The notes: generated by a model from the sequence alone, not told the origin. 64,000 nt of DNA from Aliidiomarina quisquiliarum (GCF_023922585.1 NZ_JAMFTN010000014.1:289107-353106); one strand, 5' to 3'. Positions 9,483 to 19,366 are shown, counted from the stretch's first letter. Program-made: numbers and translations.

Positions 9483-11501
9483 ATGCCGGACAGAACAGAA
9501 TATTTAAGTGCACCTTCGTATCAAAAACTAGGTGCCGACGACTTAAGTGCAAACCCAACCCGTTGGTTACATGCTTATGCAGCTATGCCAAACGGTACGG
9601 TTCAAGGCACTGGTACTGCGCAAGTGTTAGCAGGCCAGTCGCGCGCCCTACTTGCTTTGCAACAAGCCATTCAGTCACGCTCTAGCTATAGCAATGCTTA
9701 TATGGCATTACCGCCAGGCTTAGTAGCTGAAGACGTAATTCGGGCCGTCGCCAAAACACAAAACTGGTCGGTACGCCACCAGTACGACTGGGTGTATTTA
9801 GCTAACCCAGCCGACGCCAATGCACCTATATGTGTGTGGCTACCTTTAGGCAGTGCTGAAAACGCCCTTACCGGCTTATGGGAATTACTGAATACCGAGC
9901 CCAGCGAGCGCGCGCCTATTATCGATCAATTGAACGGTTTATATCCCTCAACTAGCTTTAGCCGCTACCTTGAAGCCATTCAATTTAAAACCTTCGACGA
10001 CATTCCGGGCAGCGAACTTGCCAATATTATTGTGTCGCATAAACAAGGCGCTGAAGCCTGGGTATATTGCGACAGGGTTACCCGCGAACGGTTGTTTGGC
10101 GACATTCGTATTCAGTCGGTTGAAGGCACCATTAGTTCTGAACTGCACCTTATTCGCCCAGGCGATTTACTACAGGCAAACGGCGGCATTTTGGTTATCG
10201 ACGCCAATGAATTACTGCTTGAACCTAAGTTATGGCGCCAATTAAAACATGTTTTACGGCGTAAACGCTTCGACTGGGCACAACCAGGCGAAGGCCAAAC
10301 GGCTATATTTTATGCGCCCGAGCCAGTGCCCCTCGACATTAAAGTTATTTTAACCGGCGACGCCTCGTTATTTAGCCAACTCGACGAGCTAGATTCTGAT
10401 TTCAGCAATTACTTTCCGTTCTTTGCCGACTTTTCTGGCATTTTTCAGCCCAACAAAGACAACTTTACCGATTACCTCGACTTTTTAACCTACGTACGCG
10501 ACCAAGTAGGCCACCGACCATTGAATGAAAGTGGTTTAACCGCCCTGCTACGTTATTCTTCTAGCTTGTGTGAACACCAGTCGGAACTCAGTTTAGACGC
10601 CGTACGCTTAATGCAATTACTGGAAGAAGCTGAAAACCTTGCCAACGAGCAAAAAGCCAACTTTATAACAGCCGAGCACATACATAAGGTTGAAACACAG
10701 CAACGCGCTCGGGCTTCTCGCATTGCCGAAATGAGCTGGCAAAATATTATTGAAGACCAAATACAAATCGACACTTCGGGCAATGTGGTGGGCCAAATTA
10801 ATGGTCTTACGGTGGTGTCTGTAGCTGGTGCAGAATTTGGCGAGCCCTCGCGTATAACTGCTTCGGTGCATTATGGCGACGGCGACATTATCGACATTGA
10901 GCGAAAAGCCGAATTGAGCGGTAACATTCATACTAAAGGCGTAATGATTTTAACCGCCTATTTAGCCAATTTATTTGCCCAAAAAGAGCCCATGCCCCTT
11001 TCGGCCACCTTAGTATTTGAACAGTCGTACCATGAAGTAGACGGCGACAGCGCTTCTTTGGCAGAGCTATGCTGTTTATTATCTGCCCTTGGCGACGTGC
11101 CCATAAAACAAAGTTTGGCGGTTACCGGGGCCATTGACCAATTTGGTAATGTGCAAGCCGTAGGCGGCATTAACGAAAAAATAGAAGGTTATTTTCAGGT
11201 GTGCCAACACCGCGGCCTGAATGGCGAACACGGTGTAGTGCTACCCGCTTCTAACCGTATGAATTTACATTTGTCGCAACAGGTACAAGACGCCGTAGAA
11301 CAAGGTAAATTTCATATTTATGCCGTTAAACATGTTACCGAAGCCGTCTACTTATTAATGAATATAGCTTGTGGTACGCCGCTTGATCCGAACGAAGAGC
11401 ATCTCTTTGGCCGAATTCAAAAACGCTTGCGTGAAGTGCAAGAAATCCCCGACGACGAGCAGCGTAGAGGTTTTTTCGCCCGATTATTTGATCTGCGATA
11501 A
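9483..11501 (+). CDS. Lon-related ATP-dependent protease (YcbZ/LonH type)
   Basis: 672 residues from the ATG at 9483. The C-terminal third is a Lon-type Ser-Lys protease domain: the catalytic serine sits in the GDSASLAE motif at about residue 521 and the lysine in GGINEKIEGYF about 43 residues later. The N-terminal half resembles the degenerate AAA region of E. coli YcbZ (ILVIDANELLLEPKLWRQLK), which lies next to fabA there too. A GAGACG ribosome site supports the ATG; an in-frame TTG lies 24 bp upstream. It is upstream of fabA on the same strand with an 82-bp gap. Confidence 0.93.
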   Translation: MPDRTEYLSAPSYQKLGADDLSANPTRWLHAYAAMPNGTVQGTGTAQVLAGQSRALLALQQAIQSRSSYSNAYMALPPGLVAEDVIRAVAKTQNWSVRHQYDWVYLANPADANAPICVWLPLGSAENALTGLWELLNTEPSERAPIIDQLNGLYPSTSFSRYLEAIQFKTFDDIPGSELANIIVSHKQGAEAWVYCDRVTRERLFGDIRIQSVEGTISSELHLIRPGDLLQANGGILVIDANELLLEPKLWRQLKHVLRRKRFDWAQPGEGQTAIFYAPEPVPLDIKVILTGDASLFSQLDELDSDFSNYFPFFADFSGIFQPNKDNFTDYLDFLTYVRDQVGHRPLNESGLTALLRYSSSLCEHQSELSLDAVRLMQLLEEAENLANEQKANFITAEHIHKVETQQRARASRIAEMSWQNIIEDQIQIDTSGNVVGQINGLTVVSVAGAEFGEPSRITASVHYGDGDIIDIERKAELSGNIHTKGVMILTAYLANLFAQKEPMPLSATLVFEQSYHEVDGDSASLAELCCLLSALGDVPIKQSLAVTGAIDQFGNVQAVGGINEKIEGYFQVCQHRGLNGEHGVVLPASNRMNLHLSQQVQDAVEQGKFHIYAVKHVTEAVYLLMNIACGTPLDPNEEHLFGRIQKRLREVQEIPDDEQRRGFFARLFDLR

Positions 11502-11583
11502 CAGCTTTCAACTGTTCGGACTTGTTCAGCGTACAGCTGTTCGCTAAGCTACGCCAAACATTTACTTTAACGAAGGTTTATAT

Positions 11584-12093
11584 ATGCAGTCATCTTATAC
11601 GCGTGAAGAATTATTAGCATGCGGTCGCGGCGAAATGTTCGGCCCTGGCAATAGTCGGTTACCCGCTCCTAACATGCTAATGATGGATCGTGTTACACGC
11701 ATGGAAGAAACCGGCGGTACTCACGGCTTAGGCTATGTTGAAGCAGAACTCGACATTCACCCCGACTTGTGGTTTTTCGATTGCCACTTTATAGGCGACC
11801 CTGTTATGCCTGGTTGCCTTGGCCTCGACGCCCTTTGGCAGCTGCTAGGTTTCTTCTTAGCTTGTTCGGGTGGCCCAGGTCGTGGCCGTGCCCTTGGTGT
11901 TGGCGAAGTGAAATTTACCGGCCAAGTATTACCTACCGCTAAAAAAGTAACTTACCGCATTAACTTTACCCGAGTTATTAAACGCAGGTTGTTTATGGGT
12001 ATTGGCGACGGTGAAGTTGAAGTAGACGGCAGGGTTATTTACACCGCCAAAGATTTAAAAGTAGGCTTGTTTACCGACACCTCAACGTTTTAA
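11584..12093 (+). CDS. fabA: 3-hydroxydecanoyl-[ACP] dehydratase/isomerase FabA
   Basis: Introduces the cis double bond at C10 in unsaturated fatty acid synthesis: dehydrates 3-hydroxydecanoyl-ACP and isomerises trans-2 to cis-3-decenoyl-ACP. 169 residues, close to the family length (171-172). The active-site helix and loop are intact: [23 protein letters not shown] holds the catalytic His (residue 70) and Asp (residue 84). Ribosome site AAGG lies about 8 bases before the ATG. A strong terminator follows. Confidence 0.98.
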   Translation: MQSSYTREELLACGRGEMFGPGNSRLPAPNMLMMDRVTRMEETGGTHGLGYVEAELDIHPDLWFFDCHFIGDPVMPGCLGLDALWQLLGFFLACSGGPGRGRALGVGEVKFTGQVLPTAKKVTYRINFTRVIKRRLFMGIGDGEVEVDGRVIYTAKDLKVGLFTDTSTF

Positions 12094-12121
12094 TAGCTTG
12101 TACTATTACCGCACAAATAAA

Positions 12122-12152
12122 AAGCCCGGCTAAATTTTGGCCGGGCTTTTCT
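12122..12152 (+). terminator. Rho-independent terminator after fabA
   Basis: AAGCCCGGC pairs with GCCGGGCTT across a TAAATTTTG loop, followed by TTTT. It lies about 30 bp after the fabA stop. Confidence 0.92.
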
Positions 12153-12199
12153 CTAAAATCTGCACTAATCAATTTTCTTGTTGACCAAAAAATGTTTTC

Positions 12200-12382
12200 T
12201 TAACGATTAAAATAGCCGTCGTTACGGGCTTCCATGGCGTCTCGCCAGCCACCCAGCCATTCAGAACGAACATCGTTACCTTGGTATGGACAAAGCTCTT
12301 TAGAGCGGCCTGCAACACCAGCTTTAAAACCTTGGGAGTTAGCTCTTTCTAAGCGATCTCTTTTCTGTCTTTTCATTCTCAT
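12200..12382 (-). CDS. rmf: Ribosome modulation factor RMF
   Basis: Small basic protein that dimerises 70S ribosomes into 100S hibernating particles in stationary phase. The core MKRQKRDRLERANSQGF...GRSKELCPYQ...EWLGGWRDAMEAR is nearly the E. coli RMF sequence. Two starts are possible. The ATG at 12380-12382 (60 residues) has AGAGGAAA at good spacing, and the ATG at 12374-12376 (58 residues) matches the usual MKRQKRD start. It is divergent from fabA in orientation, and the rmf-fabA linkage is conserved in gammaproteobacteria. Confidence 0.96.
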   Translation of the reverse strand: MRMKRQKRDRLERANSQGFKAGVAGRSKELCPYQGNDVRSEWLGGWRDAMEARNDGYFNR

Positions 12383-12472
12383 GTGCACTTTCCTCTTGTC
12401 ATATCTCAATAACGTGCCTTTTTTATGAAGCACACTTACTGTGATAACCATTATGGCCGGAAAGTTCAATCA

Positions 12473-12519
12473 TAAAAAAAGCGATCTCAGCGGTTATCAC
12501 TTAACCAAATGAGATCGCT
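12473..12519 (-). terminator. Terminator of the rlmKL-uup-DUF3466 operon
   Basis: A perfect inverted repeat AGCGATCTCA/TGAGATCGCT (12480-12489 and 12510-12519) around a 20-base loop. Read on the minus strand, the stem is followed by seven T. It lies just past the DUF3466 stop codon. Confidence 0.85.
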
Positions 12520-12545
12520 ATGTTTTTCACTTAGAACAAATAAGC

Positions 12546-14237
12546 TTATTTTTGGGTTTTACGGCGGCGCCTGGTTATATAGAACATTCCGCCTAATACA
12601 AAGGTTATAGCAAGCTGAATAGGGCTAATTGCCGCAGCTTTGCGCTCTTGTTTATCGCTGGGATCGCCACAGGCTTCAACGTTACTGCTGGCACGAACAA
12701 GCACCGGGCGCACGTTTAGGGCAGTGTATTCCCGCCCGTCGATAACACGGGTTTCTTCCATGTTCGCTAAAGCAATAATGTCGCCGTTGTCGTTAATGCT
12801 TACCGCATCAAACAAGTCATAGCCAGAATTACAACCCATAAGCGAATTAAGGTCTACCGTAATGTCTTTGTCAATGTCATACATAAAGGCCACCGTACGG
12901 CGCTGTTCTACTTGCGTTCTGTCGCGCTCGGCCCGGCCCACTACTTGGTTTAAATTATTCATAGCCCGTGGACGCCAGCTTGAATCAGTAAAAAAGCCAC
13001 TCGGAAAAGTTACTTCACGGCCGTCTGTATGGGCAATAAACAAGCGTTCACGTGGGTATTGCAAGTTTACTTGGTAAGTGAAACCAGTAATAAAGCCGTT
13101 ATTGTTAATTTGCGTTGCTTTACTTTGGGCATACCCCTGCTTGGTGTTAGGAATAATCCACTCGGCCTTACCTTGGTTATAAATAGTGGCGTAATTCAGC
13201 GCAAAAGGGCCATTAAAAGCGGTAAAGCCTACAGCAATGCCAGCGTCGTTCACGTCTAAGGCTTCACTTCTTACTGTACCTTCTATTTTGTCTTTGTCTT
13301 CTTTGCCTTCATTGTCGTCCAGCGCAGTTGGCGCCATACCTAACGAACGCTGAGCAATAACATTACCGGTGGCGTCTAGTTCCCACATATAAGCGGTTTC
13401 TAAATATAACGGCGAACGTATAGCGGCTTCATATTCAGCACTGGCCCATACTCCATACATACAAGCGTCAAGGGGTAAGTGCGCTGAAGTCGACTCAGGG
13501 TTCTGGCAATTAGCATAAGCCGTTACTACCCGTGGGGTGTCTTCAATAGCGGCAAAACCAACCACTTGGTTATTGTCGTTAATTGCATAGGCCCGCGAAA
13601 TTCCGCTATAGGTAAGGCCGCTTTCGCCCGCTAATTCAACGTGGTCAACACCATTGGTCCACAGTGCTTGTGGCATGCGGTCGCGCACAAAATAAATTGC
13701 CGGGGCGTTGTTTTCGTCGCTACCGTTTACTTGCAAGAAAGGCGCACGAAACTCACCAACCGCTTGGTTGCTATTATTAATACCGTGCAAAATTACGTCG
13801 TTGCTGCGGGTTAATAGGCCCGTAACCGGTTCAATTACGTCTAAACTATTATTTAGCGTAGTCATGGCGCCGTTATACCACAGGCCACTGAACTGAGTTA
13901 CTTTTTGCACGGTCGGGCTGTTTAAGCTACCACCGCGGCCAAACAATGTATTTCGCACAGTAATATATTCTGCAGCACTTAGGTTATTTAAGTCGTCAAT
14001 CGACTCAAAGTCGTCTGGGTTCAACAGGTCTACGCGCAGTGGTATGTCTACAATATTATAGCCAATGCCAACAAAGTGACCTTGATCATTCATGTCGTTA
14101 ACCGTTGCCGAAAGCGCGCCTGGCACATGGCCAAAGTCAACTACTTCATAGCCTTGCGCGTGTGCAGCACTAGCCATAGCTGAGCTAACGAAAAGTGCGG
14201 ATATGGCTATAGCCAAATACTTCTTTTGTAATCGCAT
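12546..14237 (-). CDS. DUF3466 family exported protein with C-terminal membrane anchor
   Basis: 563 residues from the ATG at 14235-14237, which overlaps the uup stop by one base. Signal peptide (residues 1-28, ending AHA) then repeated beta units of the DUF3466/HAF type, seen as recurring ALDVNDAGIAVGFTAF, AINDNNQVVGFA and QINNNGFITGFTY motifs. The C-terminus has a hydrophobic helix (PIQLAITFVLGGMFYITRR) followed by a basic tail, like the anchor of C-terminally sorted proteins. Function unknown. It replaces the pqi genes found here in E. coli. The last gene before the terminator. Confidence 0.88.
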   Translation of the reverse strand: MRLQKKYLAIAISALFVSSAMASAAHAQGYEVVDFGHVPGALSATVNDMNDQGHFVGIGYNIVDIPLRVDLLNPDDFESIDDLNNLSAAEYITVRNTLFGRGGSLNSPTVQKVTQFSGLWYNGAMTTLNNSLDVIEPVTGLLTRSNDVILHGINNSNQAVGEFRAPFLQVNGSDENNAPAIYFVRDRMPQALWTNGVDHVELAGESGLTYSGISRAYAINDNNQVVGFAAIEDTPRVVTAYANCQNPESTSAHLPLDACMYGVWASAEYEAAIRSPLYLETAYMWELDATGNVIAQRSLGMAPTALDDNEGKEDKDKIEGTVRSEALDVNDAGIAVGFTAFNGPFALNYATIYNQGKAEWIIPNTKQGYAQSKATQINNNGFITGFTYQVNLQYPRERLFIAHTDGREVTFPSGFFTDSSWRPRAMNNLNQVVGRAERDRTQVEQRRTVAFMYDIDKDITVDLNSLMGCNSGYDLFDAVSINDNGDIIALANMEETRVIDGREYTALNVRPVLVRASSNVEACGDPSDKQERKAAAISPIQLAITFVLGGMFYITRRRRKTQK

Positions 14238-16165
14238 TAGTTTTCCTGCAAGTTCTCTAAATAATCCCAACGCTCAAGCGCACTCACTAATTCTTCTTCT
14301 ATACTTTGAATGCGCTCTAACACGGGCTGCGTGTCGCCAATTGGCTGTTTAAAAAAGTCCTGGTCTGCAACTTTTTCCTGTAATTGTTCTAGCTCTATTT
14401 CCAGTTGTTCAATTTGTGCTGGAAGTTGCTCAAGTTCGCGTTTCAATTTGTATGATAACTTGTTCGGCGAGCGAGCTAAAGTCTGCTGTGCTTGAGAGTC
14501 TCGAGTAGCGGCAGAAGTTCCCGACGGTGGCTTATTTGCGGCATATTTCTGCTCGCGTTCACGTTTGGCCTGTTGGTACATGGCCACTTCATGAAAACCA
14601 CCCACAATTTCTGTAATTTGGCCATTGCCTTCAAACAGCAATACTTCGTCGGCGGTGTTTTCAATAAATTCACGGTCGTGGCTTACTAACAGTACCGTAC
14701 CTTTAAATTCCGCCACAATACTTTCCAGCAATTCGAGTGTTTCCACGTCTAAGTCGTTGGTCGGTTCGTCTAGAATCAACAGGTTACATTCTTTTAGTAA
14801 TATTTGCGCTAACAGTACTCTATTTCGTTCACCACCCGACAAGGCTTTTACTGGCATACGTGCTTGCTGTGGGGTAAACAAAAAGTCTTGCAAGTAGCTA
14901 TAAATATGGCGCGTACGGCCACCAAAGGTTATGTCCATTTTGCCTTCGCCAACGTTGTCGGCAATCGACTTTTCCGGATCAAGTTCAGCCCGGTGCTGAT
15001 CGTAATAAGCCACGTTCAGCTTAGTGCCCTGCTCCATGGTGCCAGCGGTAGGCTGTAAGTCGTTTAAAATAAGCTTTATTAAAGTACTTTTACCAATACC
15101 ATTGGGGCCTACTAAAGCAATTTTGTCGCCACGCTGCAAAGTAAACGAAAAGTCTTTTATCAGCACCTTGTCGTTATATTGGAAGCTAATGTTATTGGCA
15201 CGCCAAACAATTTTACCCGAACGCTCGGCGGCTTGGGCTTCAAAGCTAGCGTTCGACTGCTTCGCTCGGCGCTGTTTACGCTCTTCCCGTAACGCTTGTA
15301 AGGCACGCACCCGCCCTTCATTACGGGTACGGCGGGCTTTTACGCCTTGGCGAATCCACACTTCTTCTTCCGCCAGCTTTTTGTCGAAGGCCGCATTATG
15401 GGCTTCTTCAATATCAAGTTGGTTTTGTTTTTCCACTAAATAGTTAGCGTAGTCGCCCGGGAAACTGGTTAATTTACCGCGATCTAAGTCAACAATTCGC
15501 GTGGCTAAAGCCCGTATAAAGGCCCGGTCGTGGCTAATAAAAACAATTGAACCGTTAAAGTCTTTTAAGGTTTGCTCCAGCCACTCTACGGTTTCAACGT
15601 CTAGGTGGTTCGTGGGCTCGTCTAGCAACAGCACGTCGGGGTTAATAACCCAAGCACGCGCAAGCGCCACCCGGCGTAGCCAACCACCCGACAAACTGTT
15701 CATGGTGGCGGTACCGTCTAAGCCTAAACGGGTTAAGGTTTGTTCAATTTGCTGCTGTACTTCCCAACCGTTGTTTGCTTCCAACTTTTCTTGCACCCGA
15801 GCCAGCTCGGTTAAAACCTCATCGGAAGAATCGTCGGCTAAACGCTGAATAAGCTTTGCGTATTTGGTTAAATGCTCTTGTAAGTTAGCAAAAGCACCGG
15901 CCACAAAGTCAAACACCGCCATTTCAGTTTGTGCGGGTGGGTCTTGCGGCAGCATCGACACTTTTAAGCTGGCGTCTCTTTTCAGCTCACCGTCGTCTAG
16001 CTTTAACTGGCCATTTAGCACCTTTAATAGGCTCGACTTACCTGCCCCGTTTCTACCCACAATACAAAGCCGCTCGTCGCGCTCAATAATAAGCTGGGTG
16101 TTGTCCAACACTGGCGCGGTACCAAAGGCTAACCGGGCATTTTGTAAACGAAGTAATGCACTCAT
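14237..16165 (-). CDS. uup: ABC-F ATPase Uup
   Basis: 642 residues from the ATG at 16165. Two ATP-binding cassettes: Walker A GRNGAGKS and GPNGIGKS, signature motifs LSGGWLRR and LSGGERNR, Walker B LLLDEPTNHLD and LILDEPTNDLD. A C-terminal coiled coil of about 70 residues (LKRELEQLPAQIEQLEIELEQ) marks Uup. ABC-F proteins act on ribosomes and Uup also affects branched DNA intermediates. The start overlaps the glutaredoxin stop by 4 bp (ATGA), so translation is coupled. Confidence 0.95.
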   Translation of the reverse strand: MSALLRLQNARLAFGTAPVLDNTQLIIERDERLCIVGRNGAGKSSLLKVLNGQLKLDDGELKRDASLKVSMLPQDPPAQTEMAVFDFVAGAFANLQEHLTKYAKLIQRLADDSSDEVLTELARVQEKLEANNGWEVQQQIEQTLTRLGLDGTATMNSLSGGWLRRVALARAWVINPDVLLLDEPTNHLDVETVEWLEQTLKDFNGSIVFISHDRAFIRALATRIVDLDRGKLTSFPGDYANYLVEKQNQLDIEEAHNAAFDKKLAEEEVWIRQGVKARRTRNEGRVRALQALREERKQRRAKQSNASFEAQAAERSGKIVWRANNISFQYNDKVLIKDFSFTLQRGDKIALVGPNGIGKSTLIKLILNDLQPTAGTMEQGTKLNVAYYDQHRAELDPEKSIADNVGEGKMDITFGGRTRHIYSYLQDFLFTPQQARMPVKALSGGERNRVLLAQILLKECNLLILDEPTNDLDVETLELLESIVAEFKGTVLLVSHDREFIENTADEVLLFEGNGQITEIVGGFHEVAMYQQAKREREQKYAANKPPSGTSAATRDSQAQQTLARSPNKLSYKLKRELEQLPAQIEQLEIELEQLQEKVADQDFFKQPIGDTQPVLERIQSIEEELVSALERWDYLENLQEN

Positions 16166-16401
16166 TGTTCGAGAAAAATCCTTAACTTGTCGTCTGCGAA
16201 GGGCCATTTAATTTCGGCATCGTCGCGTTCTCGTACCAACACCGGTACTAGGTTGCCATATTCTTCGAGCAGCTCGGGCTGGCTCGCAATGTCCACCATG
16301 TGCAGCGCTACCGGCTCGTCAAGAGCCACTTCATGTATACGCTGAATGGCCACAGTACATAATGGACAGTTATCTTTAATTAATAGGTAAAAGTTACGCA
16401 T
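16162..16401 (-). CDS. Glutaredoxin-family protein
   Basis: 79-residue thioredoxin-fold protein with the redox motif CPLC at residues 12-15 in the N-terminal strand-loop-helix and a cis-Pro segment NLVPVLV at about residues 50-56, as in short glutaredoxin-like proteins next to uup in Vibrio and Shewanella relatives. I use the ATG at 16399-16401 (MRNFYLLIKDNCPLC); it lies inside the last codons of rlmKL (8-bp overlap). Likely a thiol-disulfide reductase; its partner is unknown. Confidence 0.88.
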   Translation of the reverse strand: MRNFYLLIKDNCPLCTVAIQRIHEVALDEPVALHMVDIASQPELLEEYGNLVPVLVRERDDAEIKWPFADDKLRIFLEQ

Positions 16402-18529
16402 GTTCAATGTACCAGCAGTAATGAATAGCCCGCTGGCGTTTAAAGTCTTCCGACGTGGTGGCGTGGGTGCGATCAACCGCCGTTAAATTCATTCGCTCAA
16501 GGCCTTCATAGTCAAGCTTAAAGCGGCGCTTGTTGGTAGAAAATATAAGCAACCCACCGGGCGCCAACAAGGTTCGCACCTGGCGAATTAATTCAATGTG
16601 GTCGCGCTCTATGTCAAAGGTGTCGTCCATGCGCTTCGAGTTCGAAAACGTTGGCGGATCTAAAAATATTAAGTCCCAGCTTTGGCCCGAACGCTGCATT
16701 TCTACCAACCACTTTAAGCAGTCGGCTTGCACAAACTCATGGTTGTCTAAGGTTAAATGGTTTAAGCGGAAGTTGTCTTTGGCCCAGTTTAAGTAAGTGC
16801 GCGACAAATCAACCGTGGTTACTTGCTTCGCCCCACCTAACACCGCATGCACCGACGCACTGCCCGTATAACCAAACAAATTCAGCACCCGCTTACCTTC
16901 GGCGCGTTTTTGTATGTCTTTACGCACCAAGCGGTGGTCTAAAAATAAACCCGTGTCTAGGTAGTCGGTTAAGTTCACCCAAAATGCCGCGTTGTATTCC
17001 TTAGTTTGAAAGCGTACCGAATCGGCTTCATCGGTAGTTTTCTTGGTGTATTGGGCTAAGCCCTTTTGCTGGCGACGTTGGCGCGTATGAATATTTTCCG
17101 AATCTACCGGTAACACGGCCATAACCGCGTCAATTAAGTCCCAGTAACGGTTTTCAGCCACGTGATCAGGAATGTCTGCCGGCGCAGCATATTCTTGCAC
17201 AACCAAGTGATCGTTATAAAAGTCGATTGCCGCGTTGTAGTCAGGTAAGTCGGCGTCGTAAACACGGAAGGCCTCAACGCCTTCGCGCTTGGCCCACTTG
17301 CTCCGTTGTTGCCAGTTTTTCTTTAACCGGTTGGCAATATCGGTATTGTCTTTGCCACCAAACTGCTGCTGCCCTTCTAACTGAAACACACCCAATCGAA
17401 CCGGCAACGGGCCATTGTTAAAGTTATATTTTTTCCATGCCCGCAAACGTAACGACTTCAGCAACACGTCGCTGGGCGCTAAAATGCCCGCATTCCAACG
17501 GCCCTGTAACTGATACAGCATGGCGCCAAAATTACGGTACAACACCCGCGCCGACAATGGCGTTTCTAACCGTTCGCCATAAGGAGGGTTAGCTATGAGT
17601 AAGCCATTTTCTTGCTCACCAATAAAATCGACTAACTCGGTACTGGTGGCATCGACTCGTTCAAGTTTGAATAAATCGGCTAAACCCAGCGCATGTGCCG
17701 CTTGGTTCGCTTGCGCAATTACTTTTTCGTCTAGGTCGCTGCCGTAAAATGTTGTGGTGCAGCTTTCTTTACCTACCGCAAAGCGCTGTTCAGCTGTGTC
17801 TATGGTTTGCTGCCACAAGGCTTGATCATGGGCCTTCCAACCAAAGAAACCCCACTGCTCGCGTAACAGGCCTGGCGCGCAGTCGGTTAATAGCATGGCG
17901 GCTTCCATTAATAAGGTGCCCGAGCCACAAAATGGGTCAACCACAGCCGTTGGCTTAGGGTTGGCCAGCGAATTTAAGCTCCGCAACACAACCGCAGCGG
18001 CTAAAGTTTCACGAATAGGCGCCGGGCCAGTACCACGGCGGTAGCCACGCTCGTGCAAACCCGAACCCGACAAGTCTAAATAAAAGTTGGCATTTTCTTT
18101 ACCTAACTGCACCACCACCATAACGCCCGCTTCGTCGCGGTCCACCGGTGGGCGTAAGTCGAAGTTGCGCCAATAGTCTAGGTAACCGTCTTTTACCACC
18201 TGAGCCGAAAAGCCCGTGTGGCGCAACGCTTCGTTCATGCCACTAAAGCGCACCACAAAACTTTCGTTACCGTCAACAAAACTACCCCAAGGCACCTTGG
18301 TCGACTCAAGCAATAACGACTCGCGGTCTGAAACTGGGCCTTCATGCAAATGCAATAACACCCGGCTAGCCGTGCGCAAGTTTAAGCACATGCTATAGGC
18401 AGCCGCTAATTCACCCTTACACAACACCCCACCGTGGGTAAGCTTTACCTCGGTAACAGGCTGCGTAGTAAGTTCGAAAGCAAGAAGTTCTTCAAGGCCA
18501 TGGGCACAAGAAATATAGAATTGGTACAT
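16394..18529 (-). CDS. rlmKL: Bifunctional 23S rRNA methyltransferase RlmKL
   Basis: 711-residue fusion enzyme making m2G2445 (RlmL half) and m7G2069 (RlmK half) in 23S rRNA. N-terminal THUMP region (residues 1-155), then a first Rossmann methyltransferase with VVDPFCGSGTLLMEAAML and the catalytic NPPYGERL. A second methyltransferase has VLNLFGYTGSASVHA and DPPTFSNSKRM. Length matches E. coli RlmL (702). First gene of the rlmKL-grx-uup-DUF3466 operon. Confidence 0.97.
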   Translation of the reverse strand: MYQFYISCAHGLEELLAFELTTQPVTEVKLTHGGVLCKGELAAAYSMCLNLRTASRVLLHLHEGPVSDRESLLLESTKVPWGSFVDGNESFVVRFSGMNEALRHTGFSAQVVKDGYLDYWRNFDLRPPVDRDEAGVMVVVQLGKENANFYLDLSGSGLHERGYRRGTGPAPIRETLAAAVVLRSLNSLANPKPTAVVDPFCGSGTLLMEAAMLLTDCAPGLLREQWGFFGWKAHDQALWQQTIDTAEQRFAVGKESCTTTFYGSDLDEKVIAQANQAAHALGLADLFKLERVDATSTELVDFIGEQENGLLIANPPYGERLETPLSARVLYRNFGAMLYQLQGRWNAGILAPSDVLLKSLRLRAWKKYNFNNGPLPVRLGVFQLEGQQQFGGKDNTDIANRLKKNWQQRSKWAKREGVEAFRVYDADLPDYNAAIDFYNDHLVVQEYAAPADIPDHVAENRYWDLIDAVMAVLPVDSENIHTRQRRQQKGLAQYTKKTTDEADSVRFQTKEYNAAFWVNLTDYLDTGLFLDHRLVRKDIQKRAEGKRVLNLFGYTGSASVHAVLGGAKQVTTVDLSRTYLNWAKDNFRLNHLTLDNHEFVQADCLKWLVEMQRSGQSWDLIFLDPPTFSNSKRMDDTFDIERDHIELIRQVRTLLAPGGLLIFSTNKRRFKLDYEGLERMNLTAVDRTHATTSEDFKRQRAIHYCWYIEHA

Positions 18530-18670
18530 AAGGCCATCCGTTCAATTTAATGGCGCATAGTATACCTGTTCGCTAAACCGATGTCTGTTATAGCTTCCAC
18601 CAACATTTGCGCACATAAACAGCACAACGCTTACTTATTGCGCGGTTGAACGCTATTTCACAAAATAGGC

Positions 18671-18699
18671 TTGCCATCGCACCGGCGAATCTCTATAGT
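18671..18699 (+). promoter_or_regulatory. Sigma-70 promoter of the tRNA-fMet gene
   Basis: TTGCCA (18671-18676) and TATAGT (18694-18699) with the ideal 17-bp spacer, 13 bp before the first tRNA base. Confidence 0.75.
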
Positions 18700-18712
18700 G
18701 CACTCAATCGGA

Positions 18713-18790
<78 letters not shown>

Positions 18791-18804
18791 CACTTTCAAA
18801 AGAA

Positions 18805-18833
18805 AGCCCGAACAGAAATGTTCGGGCTTTTTT
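18805..18833 (+). terminator. Rho-independent terminator of tRNA-fMet
   Basis: AGCCCGAAC pairs with GTTCGGGCT around AGAAAT, followed by a T run. A slightly diverged copy of this terminator recurs after attR at 48003-48031. Confidence 0.9.
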
Positions 18834-19042
18834 GTGTCTGCAACTCCTCACGGCACCCCCTACCCTAAGGTCGCCTTTTTCCACATATTGTTTTGTTTAT
18901 ACGATATGGGAGACCTTCGGGCAAAGAGGCCGGCTTTTGTACTCCTATGGCAAGCCAATACAATAAAGCCTTAAATACTTCCAAGAAAAAGTAGTCAAGC
19001 TAAGCGATTAAAAACACCGCTAAATAGATAAGAAAAGGCTAT

Positions 19043-19070
19043 GTGACAATCTGTGACAGATTCCGTGACA
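19043..19070 (+). promoter_or_regulatory. Three direct GTGACA repeats, possible integrase arm sites
   Basis: GTGACA occurs at 19043, 19053 and 19065, roughly one helical turn apart, about 255 bp inside attL. One more GTGACA lies at 47811 inside attR. Arm-type binding sites of tyrosine integrases or excisionase sites are expected at such positions. The assignment is an inference. Confidence 0.4.
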
Positions 19071-19138
19071 AAACACACATTTCAGATCCCATTAAAATAT
19101 TAAAAGAGACCTTAAGGCTAGTTTTCAACGAACAAAGA

Positions 19139-19366
19139 TTATTCATTCTCTTTTATATGAGTCACTAAATCTTCAATCTCACAATCAAAATAAGTACAAA
19201 GCTTATCTAGATTATCTGTCCCTGTGTTATGACCGGGGTGGTTGATAATCTTAGAAAGAGTCATTCGATTTATCCCTGTAGCCTCTGCAACCTCTGCCAC
19301 AGTAACCCTTCGTTTCTCAGCAAACTCTTTGTCTGCAATAAGTTTTTTTAAATGAATTTGAAGCAT
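19139..19366 (-). CDS. Cro/CI-type HTH regulator
   Basis: 75-residue XRE-family repressor: helix-turn-helix VTVAEVAEATGINRMTLSKIIN at about residues 20-41 and a short C-terminal helix typical of minimal phage-like repressors (DNLDKLCTYFDCEIEDL). I use the ATG at 19364-19366, preceded by GGGAGGGG; an upstream ATG 27 bp earlier has no such site. It is divergent from the excisionase-integrase pair and so a likely controller of excision. Confidence 0.88.
   Translation of the reverse strand: MLQIHLKKLIADKEFAEKRRVTVAEVAEATGINRMTLSKIINHPGHNTGTDNLDKLCTYFDCEIEDLVTHIKENE

Noticed and set aside
14310..18398. Several long plus-strand frames opposite uup and rlmKL
   Set aside because: They mirror codon structure of well-conserved minus-strand genes, have no family motifs and lack ribosome sites.
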